DNA of 64,000 nucleotides, from the NCBI RefSeq assembly GCF_051846935.1, contig NZ_JBPYCS010000012.1, positions 21,534 through 85,533 on the forward strand, written 5' to 3'. Below are positions 18,497-27,068 of the stretch, in pieces. The notes under the pieces are model-generated. The model did not search any database, was not told where the DNA came from, and was given only the letters and a program-made list of their open reading frames with translations. Each line of letters opens with the position of its first letter. The first letter of the stretch is position 1. The translations under genes were made by a program, and so were the position numbers. This stretch comes from JBPYCR01 sp051846935 (GTDB lineage Bacteria; Bacillota; Bacilli; Bacillales; Amphibacillaceae).

Positions 18497-19036
18497 ATGA
18501 ATGAACTAAAGGTCAAATATCAAGATGAAATTGTTTCTTCGATGATGGAGAAATTCAATTATAAATCGGTAATGGAAGTACCGAAAGTAGAAAAAATAAT
18601 TGTTAACATGGGCGTTGGAGATGCAGTTCAAAACTCCAAAGTACTTGATAACGCAGTAGAAGAGCTTACGTTAATTTCTGGACAAAAACCAGTCATTACA
18701 CGTGCGAAGAAATCAATTGCTGGTTTCCGTCTGCGTGAAGGTATGCCGATTGGAACGAAAGTAACGTTACGTGGCGGCCGCATGTATGACTTTTTACAAA
18801 AACTAATCAAAGTATCCCTTCCACGTGTTCGGGATTTTCGTGGAGTATCAAAAAAATCTTTTGATGGTCGTGGAAACTACACGTTGGGAGTAAAAGAACA
18901 ACTGATTTTCCCGGAAATCAATTACGATAAAGTAAGCAAAATTCGTGGAATGGACATTGTTATCGTAACAACTGCCAACACGGATGAAGAAGCACGTGAA
19001 TTGTTAGCACAACTAGGCATGCCTTTCCAAAAGTAA
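18497..19036 (+). CDS. rplE: 50S ribosomal protein L5
   Basis: L5, 179 residues, a 5S rRNA-binding protein that contacts P-site tRNA. Conserved segments: KIIVNMGVGDAVQNSK, LREGMPIGTKVTLRG and NYTLGVKEQLIFPEI. Start ATG 18497 behind AAAGGAGG. Standard spc order, followed by the zinc-type S14. Confidence 0.99.
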   Translation: MNELKVKYQDEIVSSMMEKFNYKSVMEVPKVEKIIVNMGVGDAVQNSKVLDNAVEELTLISGQKPVITRAKKSIAGFRLREGMPIGTKVTLRGGRMYDFLQKLIKVSLPRVRDFRGVSKKSFDGRGNYTLGVKEQLIFPEINYDKVSKIRGMDIVIVTTANTDEEARELLAQLGMPFQK

Positions 19037-19063
19037 GCTTAGAGCTATAAAGGAGGGAAATTT

Positions 19064-19249
19064 GTGGCTAAAAAATCAATGGTTGCGAAACAAAAGCGCC
19101 CACAAAAGTTTAAAGTACGTGAGTATACACGCTGTGAGCGATGTGGACGTCCACATTCCGTAATTCGTAAATTTAAACTATGCCGTATTTGTTTCCGTGA
19201 ACTTGCCCATAAAGGTCAAATTCCTGGTGTCAAAAAAGCAAGCTGGTAA
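19064..19249 (+). CDS. rpsN: 30S ribosomal protein S14, zinc-binding type
   Basis: S14, 61 residues, the short zinc-containing form. Four cysteines (residues 24, 27, 40 and 43) form the C-x2-C...C-x2-C site. Start GTG at 19064 behind AAAGGAGGG. In B. subtilis a zinc-free paralogue elsewhere is induced on zinc starvation; none is in this window. Confidence 0.99.
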   Translation: MAKKSMVAKQKRPQKFKVREYTRCERCGRPHSVIRKFKLCRICFRELAHKGQIPGVKKASW

Positions 19250-19277
19250 TCCCCATTCGGGAAGGAGGTAATGAATA

Positions 19278-19676
19278 ATGGTAATGACAGACCCTATCGC
19301 AGATATGTTGACACGCATTCGAAATGCTAATGTAGTACGACATGAGAAGCTGGAACTCCCAGCATCCAAAATTAAAAAAGAAATTGCCGATATTCTAAAA
19401 CGTGAGGGCTATGTCCGTGATTATGAATTCATCGAAGATAGCAAGCAAGGAGTTCTGCGTATTTTCCTTAAGTACGGTCCGAACGACGAAAGAGTAATTA
19501 CTGGCTTAAAACGTATTAGCAAACCTGGTCTTCGTGTCTATGCGAAAGCAGATGAAGTACCACGCGTTCTAAATGGTTTAGGAACAGCAATTGTTTCTAC
19601 GTCAAAAGGGGTACTATCGGATAAGGAAGCAAGATCTCAAGCTGTAGGTGGAGAAATTTTAGCATACATTTGGTAA
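19278..19676 (+). CDS. rpsH: 30S ribosomal protein S8
   Basis: S8, 132 residues, a central-domain 16S rRNA binder. Begins MVMTDPIADMLTRIRNANV and ends with GVLSDKEARSQAVGGEILAYIW. Start ATG behind GAAGGAGG. In enterobacteria S8 represses the spc operon; whether this holds here cannot be read from the sequence. Confidence 0.99.
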   Translation: MVMTDPIADMLTRIRNANVVRHEKLELPASKIKKEIADILKREGYVRDYEFIEDSKQGVLRIFLKYGPNDERVITGLKRISKPGLRVYAKADEVPRVLNGLGTAIVSTSKGVLSDKEARSQAVGGEILAYIW

Positions 19677-19704
19677 TTAACTTTTTTGATAGGAGGTGCA
19701 TGAA

Positions 19705-20241
19705 ATGTCTCGTACAGGACTAAAGCCAATTGAAATCCCTGAGGGCGTTGAAGTTAAATTAAACGACAATACCGTTTCGGTGAAAGGCCCAAAAGGTGAA
19801 TTAACAAGAACGCTTAATGCCGATATGATCATTAAAGTGGAGGATAACGTTGTTGTTGTATCCCGTCCAAATGATCAGAAAAAATATCGTCAATTACACG
19901 GTACAACACGCAGTCTAATTCAAAACATGGTGACTGGTGTTCATACCGGATTTCAAAAAGAATTGGAAATTATCGGAGTCGGTTATCGTGCACAAAAACA
20001 AGGCAATAAGCTTATTGTTGGTGCCGGTTACTCCCATCCAGTAGAAGTGGAACAGCAAGATGGAATTGAAATAGATGTTCCGAAAAACACAGAAATAATA
20101 ATTAAAGGAATCGACAAAGAACTCGTAGGAGCAGTTGCAGCCAACATTCGTTCGATTCGAACTCCTGAACCTTATAAAGGAAAAGGAATTCGCTATAAAG
20201 GTGAGCACGTACGTCGTAAAGAAGGTAAAACTGCTAAGTAG
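19705..20241 (+). CDS. rplF: 50S ribosomal protein L6
   Basis: L6, 178 residues, close to the sarcin-ricin loop. The start is ATG 19705 (MSRTGLKPIEIPEGVEV), 7 bases after AGGAGGTG. The upstream in-frame ATG at 19696-19698 falls within the Shine-Dalgarno context and is unlikely. C-terminal motif TPEPYKGKGIRYKGEHVRRK present. Confidence 0.98.
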   Translation: MSRTGLKPIEIPEGVEVKLNDNTVSVKGPKGELTRTLNADMIIKVEDNVVVVSRPNDQKKYRQLHGTTRSLIQNMVTGVHTGFQKELEIIGVGYRAQKQGNKLIVGAGYSHPVEVEQQDGIEIDVPKNTEIIIKGIDKELVGAVAANIRSIRTPEPYKGKGIRYKGEHVRRKEGKTAK

Positions 20242-20266
20242 TAAGCAGAAAGGAGTGTCTGGTTAG

Positions 20267-20629
20267 ATGATCACAAAACCTGATAGAAATTTTGTACGCA
20301 AAAGAATTCATGCACGTGTACGTAAAAAGATTTCTGGAACAGCAGAACGTCCTCGGTTAAATGTATACCGTTCAAATAAAAATATGTATGCACAGCTTAT
20401 TGATGACGAAAAAGGCATCACGCTCGTAAGTGCATCAACAATTGATAAAGATTTAACACTTGATTCTACAAGCAGTGTTGAAGCTGCAGAAAAAGTAGGA
20501 CAATTAATTGCAAAACGTGCCCAGGATAAAGGTTACAAGTCAGTTGTATTTGATCGTGGGGGCTACCTTTATCATGGACGTGTGAAAGCATTGGCAGATG
20601 GAGCTCGTGCTGGAGGACTTGAATTTTAA
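20267..20629 (+). CDS. rplR: 50S ribosomal protein L18
   Basis: L18, 120 residues, binds 5S rRNA with L5 and L25. Recognised from RLNVYRSNKNMYAQLIDD and the C-terminus FDRGGYLYHGRVKALADGAR. Start ATG 20267 behind AAAGGAG. Standard spc position. Confidence 0.99.
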   Translation: MITKPDRNFVRKRIHARVRKKISGTAERPRLNVYRSNKNMYAQLIDDEKGITLVSASTIDKDLTLDSTSSVEAAEKVGQLIAKRAQDKGYKSVVFDRGGYLYHGRVKALADGARAGGLEF

Positions 20630-20652
20630 TTGATAAGGGAGGGAACGCTTAA

Positions 20653-21156
20653 ATGAATTATAACATTGACCCAAACAAGCTAGATTTAGAAGAGCGTGTT
20701 GTAACCATCAACCGCGTAGCTAAAGTTGTTAAAGGTGGACGTCGTTTTCGCTTTGCAGCAATTGTCGTTGTCGGTGATAAAAATGGTCATGTAGGCTTTG
20801 GTACAGGTAAAGCGTTAGAAGTACCTGAAGCGATCAAAAAAGCAATTGATAATGCGAAGAAAAACTTAATTGAAGTACCAATTGTAGGAACAACTATTCC
20901 ACATCAAATCAATGGCCGTTATGGTTCAGGTAACGTATTAATGAAGCCGGCAGCAGAAGGTACAGGAGTTATTTCCGGTGGCCCGGTACGTGCGGTATTA
21001 GAGCTTGCTGGTGTTGGAGATATTTTAACGAAATCACTAGGTTCAAACAACCCGATAAACATGATTCACGCTACGTTGAACGGTTTAACGAACTTAAAAC
21101 GTGCAGAAGATGTAGCAAAACTACGCGGGAAGTCTGTAGAAGAACTGTTAGGATAA
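20653..21156 (+). CDS. rpsE: 30S ribosomal protein S5
   Basis: S5, 167 residues, involved in decoding accuracy and mRNA unwinding. The N-terminal loop (RVAKVVKGGRRFRFAAIVVV) is where spectinomycin-resistance mutations occur in other bacteria; no deletion is seen. Start ATG 20653 behind GGGAGGG. Confidence 0.99.
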   Translation: MNYNIDPNKLDLEERVVTINRVAKVVKGGRRFRFAAIVVVGDKNGHVGFGTGKALEVPEAIKKAIDNAKKNLIEVPIVGTTIPHQINGRYGSGNVLMKPAAEGTGVISGGPVRAVLELAGVGDILTKSLGSNNPINMIHATLNGLTNLKRAEDVAKLRGKSVEELLG

Positions 21157-21169
21157 GGAGGGAAAGGCT

Positions 21170-21352
21170 ATGTCTAAAAAATTAGAAATCACCCTCACGC
21201 GCAGTGTTATTGGTAGAACACAAAAACAAGTGAAGACCGTTCAAGCATTAGGTTTGAAGAGAATCAACGATTCCGTAGTGCAGCAAGACAATTCCGCTGT
21301 ACGTGGTATGATTAATACGGTATCGCATCTTGTATCGGTTAAAGAAATATAA
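21170..21352 (+). CDS. rpmD: 50S ribosomal protein L30
   Basis: L30, 60 residues, the normal bacterial length. LTRSVIGRTQKQVKTVQALG and the C-terminal MINTVSHLVSVKEI are typical. Start ATG 21170 behind AAGGAGGG; 13 bases after rpsE. Confidence 0.98.
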   Translation: MSKKLEITLTRSVIGRTQKQVKTVQALGLKRINDSVVQQDNSAVRGMINTVSHLVSVKEI

Positions 21353-21383
21353 GTATTACCAATCCTAAAAAGGAGGTGCTCGC

Positions 21384-21824
21384 ATGAAACTTCATGAATT
21401 GCAATCAATAGCAGGAGCTCATAAGTCTCGTAAGCGTGTCGGTCGTGGTACTTCATCTGGTCATGGTAAAACGTCTGGAAAAGGACATAAAGGCCAAAAT
21501 GCCCGTTCTGGCGGCGGTGTGCGTCCAGGCTTCGAAGGCGGACAAATGCCATTATTCCAACGCTTGCCAAAGCGTGGCTTTACGAACATTCATCGTAAAG
21601 AGTTTGCTATTGTAAACTTGGATGCATTAAACCGATTTGAAGACGGCACGGAAATAACACCAGAGCTATTACTTGAAGAAGGTGTCGTAAGTAAAATGAA
21701 GACGGGTGTAAAAATACTCGCAAAAGGCACTGTTGAGAAAAAGCTAACAGTAAAGGCTCACAAGTTTTCAGCTGCTGCAAAAGAAGCAATTGAAGCAGCT
21801 GGCGGTAAAACAGAGGTGATTTAA
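21384..21824 (+). CDS. rplO: 50S ribosomal protein L15
   Basis: L15, 146 residues, a late-assembly protein with a glycine- and arginine-rich extension (RVGRGTSSGHGKTSGKGHKG) that snakes into 23S rRNA. Start ATG 21384 behind AAAGGAGGTG. Its stop overlaps the secY ATG by one base (TAATG), suggesting coupling. Confidence 0.99.
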   Translation: MKLHELQSIAGAHKSRKRVGRGTSSGHGKTSGKGHKGQNARSGGGVRPGFEGGQMPLFQRLPKRGFTNIHRKEFAIVNLDALNRFEDGTEITPELLLEEGVVSKMKTGVKILAKGTVEKKLTVKAHKFSAAAKEAIEAAGGKTEVI

Positions 21825-23119
21825 TGTTCCGTACAATCTCCAACTTTATTAAAATAGGTGATATTAGACGCAAAATCGTCTTCACATTATTAATGCTGAT
21901 CATTTTTCGTCTAGGAACATTTATTCCAGTTCCGTTTACGAATAAAGAAGCAATCAACTTCATGAATCAACAGAATGTGTTCGGCTTTTTAAATACATTT
22001 GGCGGAGGAGCCCTACAAAACTTCTCCATTCTTGCCATGGGTATCATGCCGTATATTACTGCCTCGATTATTATGCAGCTATTGCAAATGGACGTTGTTC
22101 CTAAGTTTTCCGAATGGAAAAAGCAAGGTGAAATGGGACGGAAAAAGCTGGCTCAAATTACACGCTATGGAACAATTGTACTAGCCTTCGTTCAGGCGAT
22201 CGCAATGTCCATAGGCTTTAACGCTATGGCTGGAGGCTTATTAATCGAAGAACCAAGTATTATGAAGTTTCTCGTTATTGCTATTGTATTAACAAGCGGG
22301 ACTGCATTTTTAATGTGGTTAGGAGAGCAAATAACTGCTAATGGTGTAGGTAACGGGATTTCAATCATAATATTTGCTGGAATCGTTGCTGCTGTACCGA
22401 ATGGAGTAAAACAGCTATATAGCCAATATTTCGTTAACCCTGGCGATGAACTTTTTATTAACATTATTATCGTAGCGTTAATCGTTTTGGTTGTTATCGC
22501 TGTTACAGTAGGCGTTATTTACATCCAGCAAGCACTTAGAAAAATACCTATTCAGTATGCAAAAAAGCTTGTAAATCGCGCTCCGGTTGGAGGACATTCC
22601 GCGCACTTGCCATTAAAGGTAAATGCAGCAGGTGTTATTCCCGTCATTTTCGCGATTGCATTTATCGTAGCACCTAGAACGGTAGCGAGCTTTTTTGAAG
22701 GAAATCAGATTGCCTCTACGATTGAGTTGATCTTTGATTATACACAACCGATAGGTATGGTACTATACGTCATTTTAATCATTGCGTTTACGTATTTCTA
22801 TACATTTGTTCAAGTGAATCCAGAACAAATGGCAGAAAACTTGCAAAAACAAGGTGGATATATTCCAGGAATTCGACCTGGTAAAAATACAGAAACTTAT
22901 CTTACACGTGTAATGTATCGTTTAACCTTTGTAGGCTCGATCTTTTTAGCTGCTGTATCTGTATTACCTATTCTATTAGGTGGTCTTGCTAACTTACCTA
23001 CAGCAGTACAAATCGGGGGCACAAGCTTACTAATTGTTGTTGGTGTTGCACTACAAACAATGAAGCAATTAGAAAGTCAGCTCGTAAAACGACATTACAA
23101 AGGATTTATTAAATCATAA
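21824..23119 (+). CDS. secY: Protein translocase subunit SecY
   Basis: Central pore of the Sec translocon, 431 residues, with about ten hydrophobic membrane spans. The plug and first helix region is recognised (LGTFIPVPFTNKEAINF), as are the cytoplasmic loop ARKIPIQYAKKLV-like segment and the C-terminal GTSLLIVVGVALQTMKQLES. Start overlaps the rplO stop. Followed by a structured spacer and adk, as in other bacilli. Confidence 0.99.
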   Translation: MFRTISNFIKIGDIRRKIVFTLLMLIIFRLGTFIPVPFTNKEAINFMNQQNVFGFLNTFGGGALQNFSILAMGIMPYITASIIMQLLQMDVVPKFSEWKKQGEMGRKKLAQITRYGTIVLAFVQAIAMSIGFNAMAGGLLIEEPSIMKFLVIAIVLTSGTAFLMWLGEQITANGVGNGISIIIFAGIVAAVPNGVKQLYSQYFVNPGDELFINIIIVALIVLVVIAVTVGVIYIQQALRKIPIQYAKKLVNRAPVGGHSAHLPLKVNAAGVIPVIFAIAFIVAPRTVASFFEGNQIASTIELIFDYTQPIGMVLYVILIIAFTYFYTFVQVNPEQMAENLQKQGGYIPGIRPGKNTETYLTRVMYRLTFVGSIFLAAVSVLPILLGGLANLPTAVQIGGTSLLIVVGVALQTMKQLESQLVKRHYKGFIKS

Positions 23120-23218
23120 CTTGGCAGTTAAGAAAGTGTATAACTTTCACTCTGCATAAGTATAGCTACGGCTAGCCAACGTAAGAGGCTAAGCTTCTCG
23201 AAGTTTTCTACTGCCAAG
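23120..23218 (+). other. Structured RNA between secY and adk with two exclusive pairings
   Basis: CTTGGCAGT (23120-23128, overlapping the last region of secY) can pair perfectly with ACTGCCAAG (23210-23218), closing a roughly 80-base loop. The same GCAG (23124-23127) can instead pair with CTGC (23152-23155), enclosing GAAAGT/ACTTTC. The two states exclude each other, and the distal partner runs into the adk ribosome-binding region. A related hairpin lies before rpsS. Confidence 0.55.
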
Positions 23219-23236
23219 GAGAGCGAGGGAAGAGAT

Positions 23237-23881
23237 TTGAATTTAATTTTAATGGGATTGCCTGGTGCTGGTAAAGGGACACAGGCAGAGAAAATAAATG
23301 AAAAATATAAAATCCCTCATATTTCCACAGGTGATATGTTTCGCTTGGCAATTAAAGAAGGAACAGCGCTTGGTCAAAAAGCAAAAGCTTTTATGGATCA
23401 AGGCGCACTTGTTCCAGATGAAGTCACAATCGGTATTGTTCAGGAACGCTTGAGCATGACCGATTGTAAAAACGGGTTTTTATTGGACGGATTTCCTAGA
23501 ACGATTGCTCAAGCCGAAGCATTAAAGCAGCTGTTGGCAAATATGGATGAAAAGATAGACAATGTCATTCATGTTGACGTCCCGGAAGAAAAGTTGATGG
23601 AGCGTCTTACTGGACGTCGGGTTTGTCCGACATGCGGGAGAACATACCATGTTGTATATAATCCCCCGAAAAAAGACGGCATTTGTGATAAAGATGGCAC
23701 AACGTTAATTCAACGAGAAGATGACACAGCTGACACCGTTAAAAACCGTTTAGCAGTGAATATCGATCAAATGCAGCCATTATTAAACTTCTATACAGAA
23801 GAAGGCACTTTAGTAACAATTGATGGTGATCAGGAAATTACTGACGTATTTAAGGACATTCAAAAGCAGCTTGACAATTAA
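23237..23881 (+). CDS. adk: Adenylate kinase
   Basis: Converts ATP and AMP to two ADP in the cytoplasm, 214 residues. P-loop GLPGAGKGT at the N-terminus, AMP site DGFPRT, and a LID domain with a zinc-type knuckle (CPTCG followed by CDKD), as in other Gram-positive adenylate kinases. Start TTG at 23237 behind GAGGGA. Usually followed by map, which is absent here. Confidence 0.99.
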   Translation: MNLILMGLPGAGKGTQAEKINEKYKIPHISTGDMFRLAIKEGTALGQKAKAFMDQGALVPDEVTIGIVQERLSMTDCKNGFLLDGFPRTIAQAEALKQLLANMDEKIDNVIHVDVPEEKLMERLTGRRVCPTCGRTYHVVYNPPKKDGICDKDGTTLIQREDDTADTVKNRLAVNIDQMQPLLNFYTEEGTLVTIDGDQEITDVFKDIQKQLDN

Positions 23882-24058
23882 CCGTAAAGCCGCTCTAAAT
23901 GACACAGAATAGATGCAATCCAGCTTGTTAAAAGTTATAATGTATTACGTAGCATTAAAATGAACGTGTACAACTTACTATGTAAAGTGACGCAGGATGT
24001 TCCTAAGTTCCATTTATCTGTCAATTAAATTATAGTTCTTGAGTGAAGGTGATCGTTG

Positions 24059-24394
24059 TTGAACGAAACTGATTCGGTACCGCAATTAGGACAAATAGTT
24101 CATATATTGCAAGGCCGGGAAAAAGGCCAGTATGCGGTTGTCATTAAGATTGTTGACGATCGGTATGTCATGCTAGCAGACGGAGAAAAACGCAAATATG
24201 ATCGACCTAAGAAAAAGAACAGGCATCATATTGAGTTTATGGACTATATTTCTTCGGAAGTGCGGAGCAGTCTTCTGGAAACTGGTCGTGTCACAAATGG
24301 TAAGTTGCGATTTGCCATAGCTAAATTTATAAACGAGGTTGTGACTGATTTGAAGAAGGGAGATCAACACGATGGCGAAAGACGATGTAATTGA
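24059..24394 (+). CDS. KOW-domain RNA-binding protein (YbzG-like)
   Basis: About 111-residue protein with an N-terminal KOW-like motif (QLGQIVHILQGREKGQYAVV) resembling L14e/L24-type RNA-binding proteins. Bacilli carry such a gene between map and infA; here it follows adk directly. Start is TTG at 24059 (or the adjoining TTG at 24056), behind AAGGTGATC. Its end overlaps infA by 23 bases, so its longer C-terminus (VTDLKKGDQHDGERRC) covers the infA ribosome binding site. Role unproven; probably ribosome-linked. Confidence 0.85.
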   Translation: MNETDSVPQLGQIVHILQGREKGQYAVVIKIVDDRYVMLADGEKRKYDRPKKKNRHHIEFMDYISSEVRSSLLETGRVTNGKLRFAIAKFINEVVTDLKKGDQHDGERRCN

Positions 24395-24590
24395 AATGGA
24401 AGGCGTTGTAACGGATACATTGCCAAATGCAATGTTTAACGTTGAACTGGAAAATGGTCATACGGTATTGGCGCATGTGTCCGGTAAAATACGAATGCAC
24501 TTCATCCGTATCCTACCAGGCGATAAAGTTACGGTTGAATTATCACCATACGATTTAACTAAAGGCCGTATCACTTACCGTTACAAATAA
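24372..24590 (+). CDS. infA: Translation initiation factor IF-1
   Basis: IF-1, 72 residues, an S1-like OB fold that occupies the A site during initiation. MAKDDVIEMEGVVTDTLPNA and HVSGKIRMHFIRILPGDKV are diagnostic. Start ATG 24372 behind AGAAGGGAG, inside the end of the KOW gene. Followed by rpmJ after 26 bases. Confidence 0.99.
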   Translation: MAKDDVIEMEGVVTDTLPNAMFNVELENGHTVLAHVSGKIRMHFIRILPGDKVTVELSPYDLTKGRITYRYK

Positions 24591-24616
24591 GCTCCGATAT
24601 AAAAGGAGGTAAAACA

Positions 24617-24730
24617 ATGAAAGTAAGAGCATCTGTAAAACCAATCTGTGAAAAATGCAAAATTATAAAGCGTAAAGGCAAAGTAATGGTGATTTGTGAA
24701 AATCCGAAGCATAAACAAAAACAAGGTTAA
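24617..24730 (+). CDS. rpmJ: 50S ribosomal protein L36
   Basis: L36, 37 residues, the smallest ribosomal protein. MKVRASVKPICEKCKIIKRK with zinc ligands C11, C14, C27 and H32 (the C+ form). Start ATG behind AAAAGGAGG. Standard place between infA and rpsM. Confidence 0.97.
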   Translation: MKVRASVKPICEKCKIIKRKGKVMVICENPKHKQKQG

Positions 24731-24755
24731 CAAGAATAGGAGGTGCATGTAGCTT

Positions 24756-25118
24756 ATGGCACGTATAGCAGGTATTGATGTCCCACGTGATAAGCGTGTA
24801 GTAATCGCATTGACGTCTATTTACGGAATCGGTAAAAATAGTTCAAAAGACATTTTGCAAGAAGCAGGTGTTTCTGAAGATACACGAGTGCGTGATCTTA
24901 CAGAAGAAGAACTAGGTAAAATCCGTAAAGCAGTAGACAACTATACAATTGAGGGAGACCTTCGTCGTGAAGTTTCCTTAAACATTAAACGCCTAACAGA
25001 AATTGGATCGTATCGCGGAATTCGTCACCGTCGTGGTTTGCCGGTACGCGGACAAAAAACAAAAAACAATTCACGTACTCGTAAGGGTCCACGTCGAAAT
25101 GTTTCAGGTAAGAAATAA
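24756..25118 (+). CDS. rpsM: 30S ribosomal protein S13
   Basis: S13, 120 residues, in the 30S head, with an inter-subunit bridge and a basic tail reaching the P site. MARIAGIDVPRDKRVVIALT and GLPVRGQKTKNNSRTRKGPR are conserved. Start ATG behind AGGAGGTG. Followed by rpsK. Confidence 0.99.
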   Translation: MARIAGIDVPRDKRVVIALTSIYGIGKNSSKDILQEAGVSEDTRVRDLTEEELGKIRKAVDNYTIEGDLRREVSLNIKRLTEIGSYRGIRHRRGLPVRGQKTKNNSRTRKGPRRNVSGKK

Positions 25119-25141
25119 GCGATAAAGGAGGTATGAAATAA

Positions 25142-25531
25142 ATGGCACGTAAAACGAACACACGTAAACGTCGAGTGAAAAAGACTTTTGACGCTGGGAT
25201 CGCGCACATTCATTCCACGTTCAATAACACCATCGTAACAATTACGGACACGCAAGGGAATGCAGTTGGCTGGAGTTCTGCAGGTGCACTCGGTTTTAAA
25301 GGCTCACGTAAATCAACACCTTTTGCTGCACAGATGGCTGCGGAAACTGCTGCAAAATCTGCGTTAGAAACAGGCATGAAAAACTTAGAAGTAACCGTTA
25401 AAGGACCTGGTGCAGGTCGTGAAGCTGCTATTCGTTCGCTTCAGGCAGCAGGATTAGAAGTTACTGCAATTCGTGATGTAACTCCGGTTCCTCACAATGG
25501 TTGCCGCCCGCCAAAAAGACGTCGAGTATAA
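25142..25531 (+). CDS. rpsK: 30S ribosomal protein S11
   Basis: S11, 129 residues, in the 30S platform. AGIAHIHSTFNNTIVTITD and the C-terminal TPVPHNGCRPPKRRRV are diagnostic. Start ATG behind AAAGGAGG. A 307-base spacer, long for this cluster, separates it from rpoA. Confidence 0.99.
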   Translation: MARKTNTRKRRVKKTFDAGIAHIHSTFNNTIVTITDTQGNAVGWSSAGALGFKGSRKSTPFAAQMAAETAAKSALETGMKNLEVTVKGPGAGREAAIRSLQAAGLEVTAIRDVTPVPHNGCRPPKRRRV

Positions 25532-25838
25532 TTATACCGTATAGATTTTGTCAACCTGTCTATAATGGTTAGATAGTGATAATTGTATCGATTATACTTT
25601 TGCATAGCTATTGTTGTAGCTATGCTACACGAAAGGCAAACAGGTTATTGTTTTTCTATCGAATTTCTAATAATAATCTTTGCTTTTCAAGAAAAACCTT
25701 TATATACAGCTATGTGAGACAAAAAGTACGAAAAACAGATGCAGACAGAAAGAGCGATTTTGTCTATCTGGGGAATTTCGGTTAGTTTTGCTATAACTGG
25801 GATTTCGACGTTAAAGTTTTAAAGGAGGGCTTTACGTA
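25532..25838 (+). promoter_or_regulatory. rpsK-rpoA spacer with hairpin
   Basis: A gene-free 307-base stretch inside the alpha operon. A perfect 9-bp stem (GCATAGCTA 25602-25610 with TAGCTATGC 25617-25625) is the only clear structure. The open reading at 25576-25785 lacks a ribosome binding site and family similarity. In B. subtilis this spacer is short, so extra control of rpoA is possible but unproven. Confidence 0.4.
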
Positions 25839-26783
25839 ATGATCGAAATTGAAAAACCAAAAATTGAAACGGTTGAAATTAGCGAGGATGCTACATTTGG
25901 TAAATTTGTAGTAGAACCGCTTGAACGTGGATATGGTACTACTCTTGGAAACTCCTTGCGTCGTATCCTATTATCCTCCCTTCCTGGTGCTGCAGTTACG
26001 TCCGTTCAAATTGATGGTGCATTACATGAGTTTTCAACGATCGATGGGGTTGTTGAAGATGTAACAACCATCGTTTTAAATTTGAAAAAGCTAGCTCTCA
26101 AAATTTACTCGGATGAAGAAAAAACGCTAGAACTGGATGTCCAGGGAGAAGGAGTAGTTACGGCTGCAGATTTAACCTTTGACAGTGACGTTGAAGTATT
26201 GAACCCGGAGTTGCATATCGCAACATTGAACAGTACGGGCAATTTATATATGAAAATCAGCGCTGAACGTGGTCGTGGCTATCGTCCAGCAGAGGAAAAC
26301 AAGCATGATAGCCAACCGATTGGCGTTATTCCTGTTGACTCCATATTTACACCAGTATCTCGTGTTTCCTACCAGGTTGAAAATACCCGAGTTGGTCAAG
26401 TATCGAACTTTGATAAATTAACGTTCGATGTTTGGACAAACGGAAGCATTCGTCCAGAAGAAGCGGTATCGTTAGGTGCAAAAGTTTTTACCGAGCATCT
26501 TAATATTTTCGTAGGATTAACGGACGATGCGCAAAATGCTGAAATTATGGTTGAAAAAGAAGAAGACCAGAAAGAAAAAGTAATGGAAATGACCATTGAA
26601 GAATTGGATCTTTCTGTGCGCTCATATAACTGCTTAAAACGAGCAGGTATAAATACCGTTCAAGAGTTGGCGGCTAAATCAGAGGAAGATATGATGAAGG
26701 TTCGAAACTTAGGACGTAAATCCTTAGATGAAGTTAAATCTAAGCTTTCTGATTTGGACTTGAGCTTACGAAACGATGATTGA
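25839..26783 (+). CDS. rpoA: RNA polymerase alpha subunit
   Basis: Alpha subunit, 314 residues. The N-terminal dimerisation domain is recognised from EPLERGYGTTLGNSLRRILL and the C-terminal DNA- and activator-binding domain from LDLSVRSYNCLKRAGINTV. Start ATG 25839 behind AAAGGAGGG. Flanked by unusually long spacers on both sides (307 and 285 bases), unlike the tight spacing of the rest of the cluster. Confidence 0.99.
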   Translation: MIEIEKPKIETVEISEDATFGKFVVEPLERGYGTTLGNSLRRILLSSLPGAAVTSVQIDGALHEFSTIDGVVEDVTTIVLNLKKLALKIYSDEEKTLELDVQGEGVVTAADLTFDSDVEVLNPELHIATLNSTGNLYMKISAERGRGYRPAEENKHDSQPIGVIPVDSIFTPVSRVSYQVENTRVGQVSNFDKLTFDVWTNGSIRPEEAVSLGAKVFTEHLNIFVGLTDDAQNAEIMVEKEEDQKEKVMEMTIEELDLSVRSYNCLKRAGINTVQELAAKSEEDMMKVRNLGRKSLDEVKSKLSDLDLSLRNDD

Positions 26784-27068
26784 GTAAAACGTAAACATAG
26801 CGTATGAGCATTCATCTGCTGCGTATCGATGATTCATGTTGATGGTGAGAGCAACCTCAACATTTCACTCGGCCTGCCTATTGGATCCATACGAATGACA
26901 ACATATACCCAAGACTTTCTTTTACGGCTTGGGAACGAATAGGGCTATGAAGGAGTTATTTGAAATGGATTTTGCTCAGATTAAAGCATGCTACGTCTTT
27001 TGATATGCTGCTTCATTCTGATTAAACCTTTTAGAATGCCCATGTAACTAGAAAGGGAGGGATTATTC
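26784..27068 (+). other. rpoA-rplQ spacer
   Basis: 285 bases without a convincing gene. A TGTTGA/TCAACA hairpin lies near 26838-26863, and a 12-codon reading frame at 26965-27003 follows an AAGGAG. Nothing else is recognised. Confidence 0.35.

Noticed and set aside
25576..25785. 69-codon open frame between rpsK and rpoA
   Set aside because: No ribosome binding site, no family resemblance and AT-rich chance composition.
26965..27003. 12-codon frame after AAGGAG in the rpoA-rplQ spacer
   Set aside because: Too short to support without conservation data; listed only as part of the spacer.
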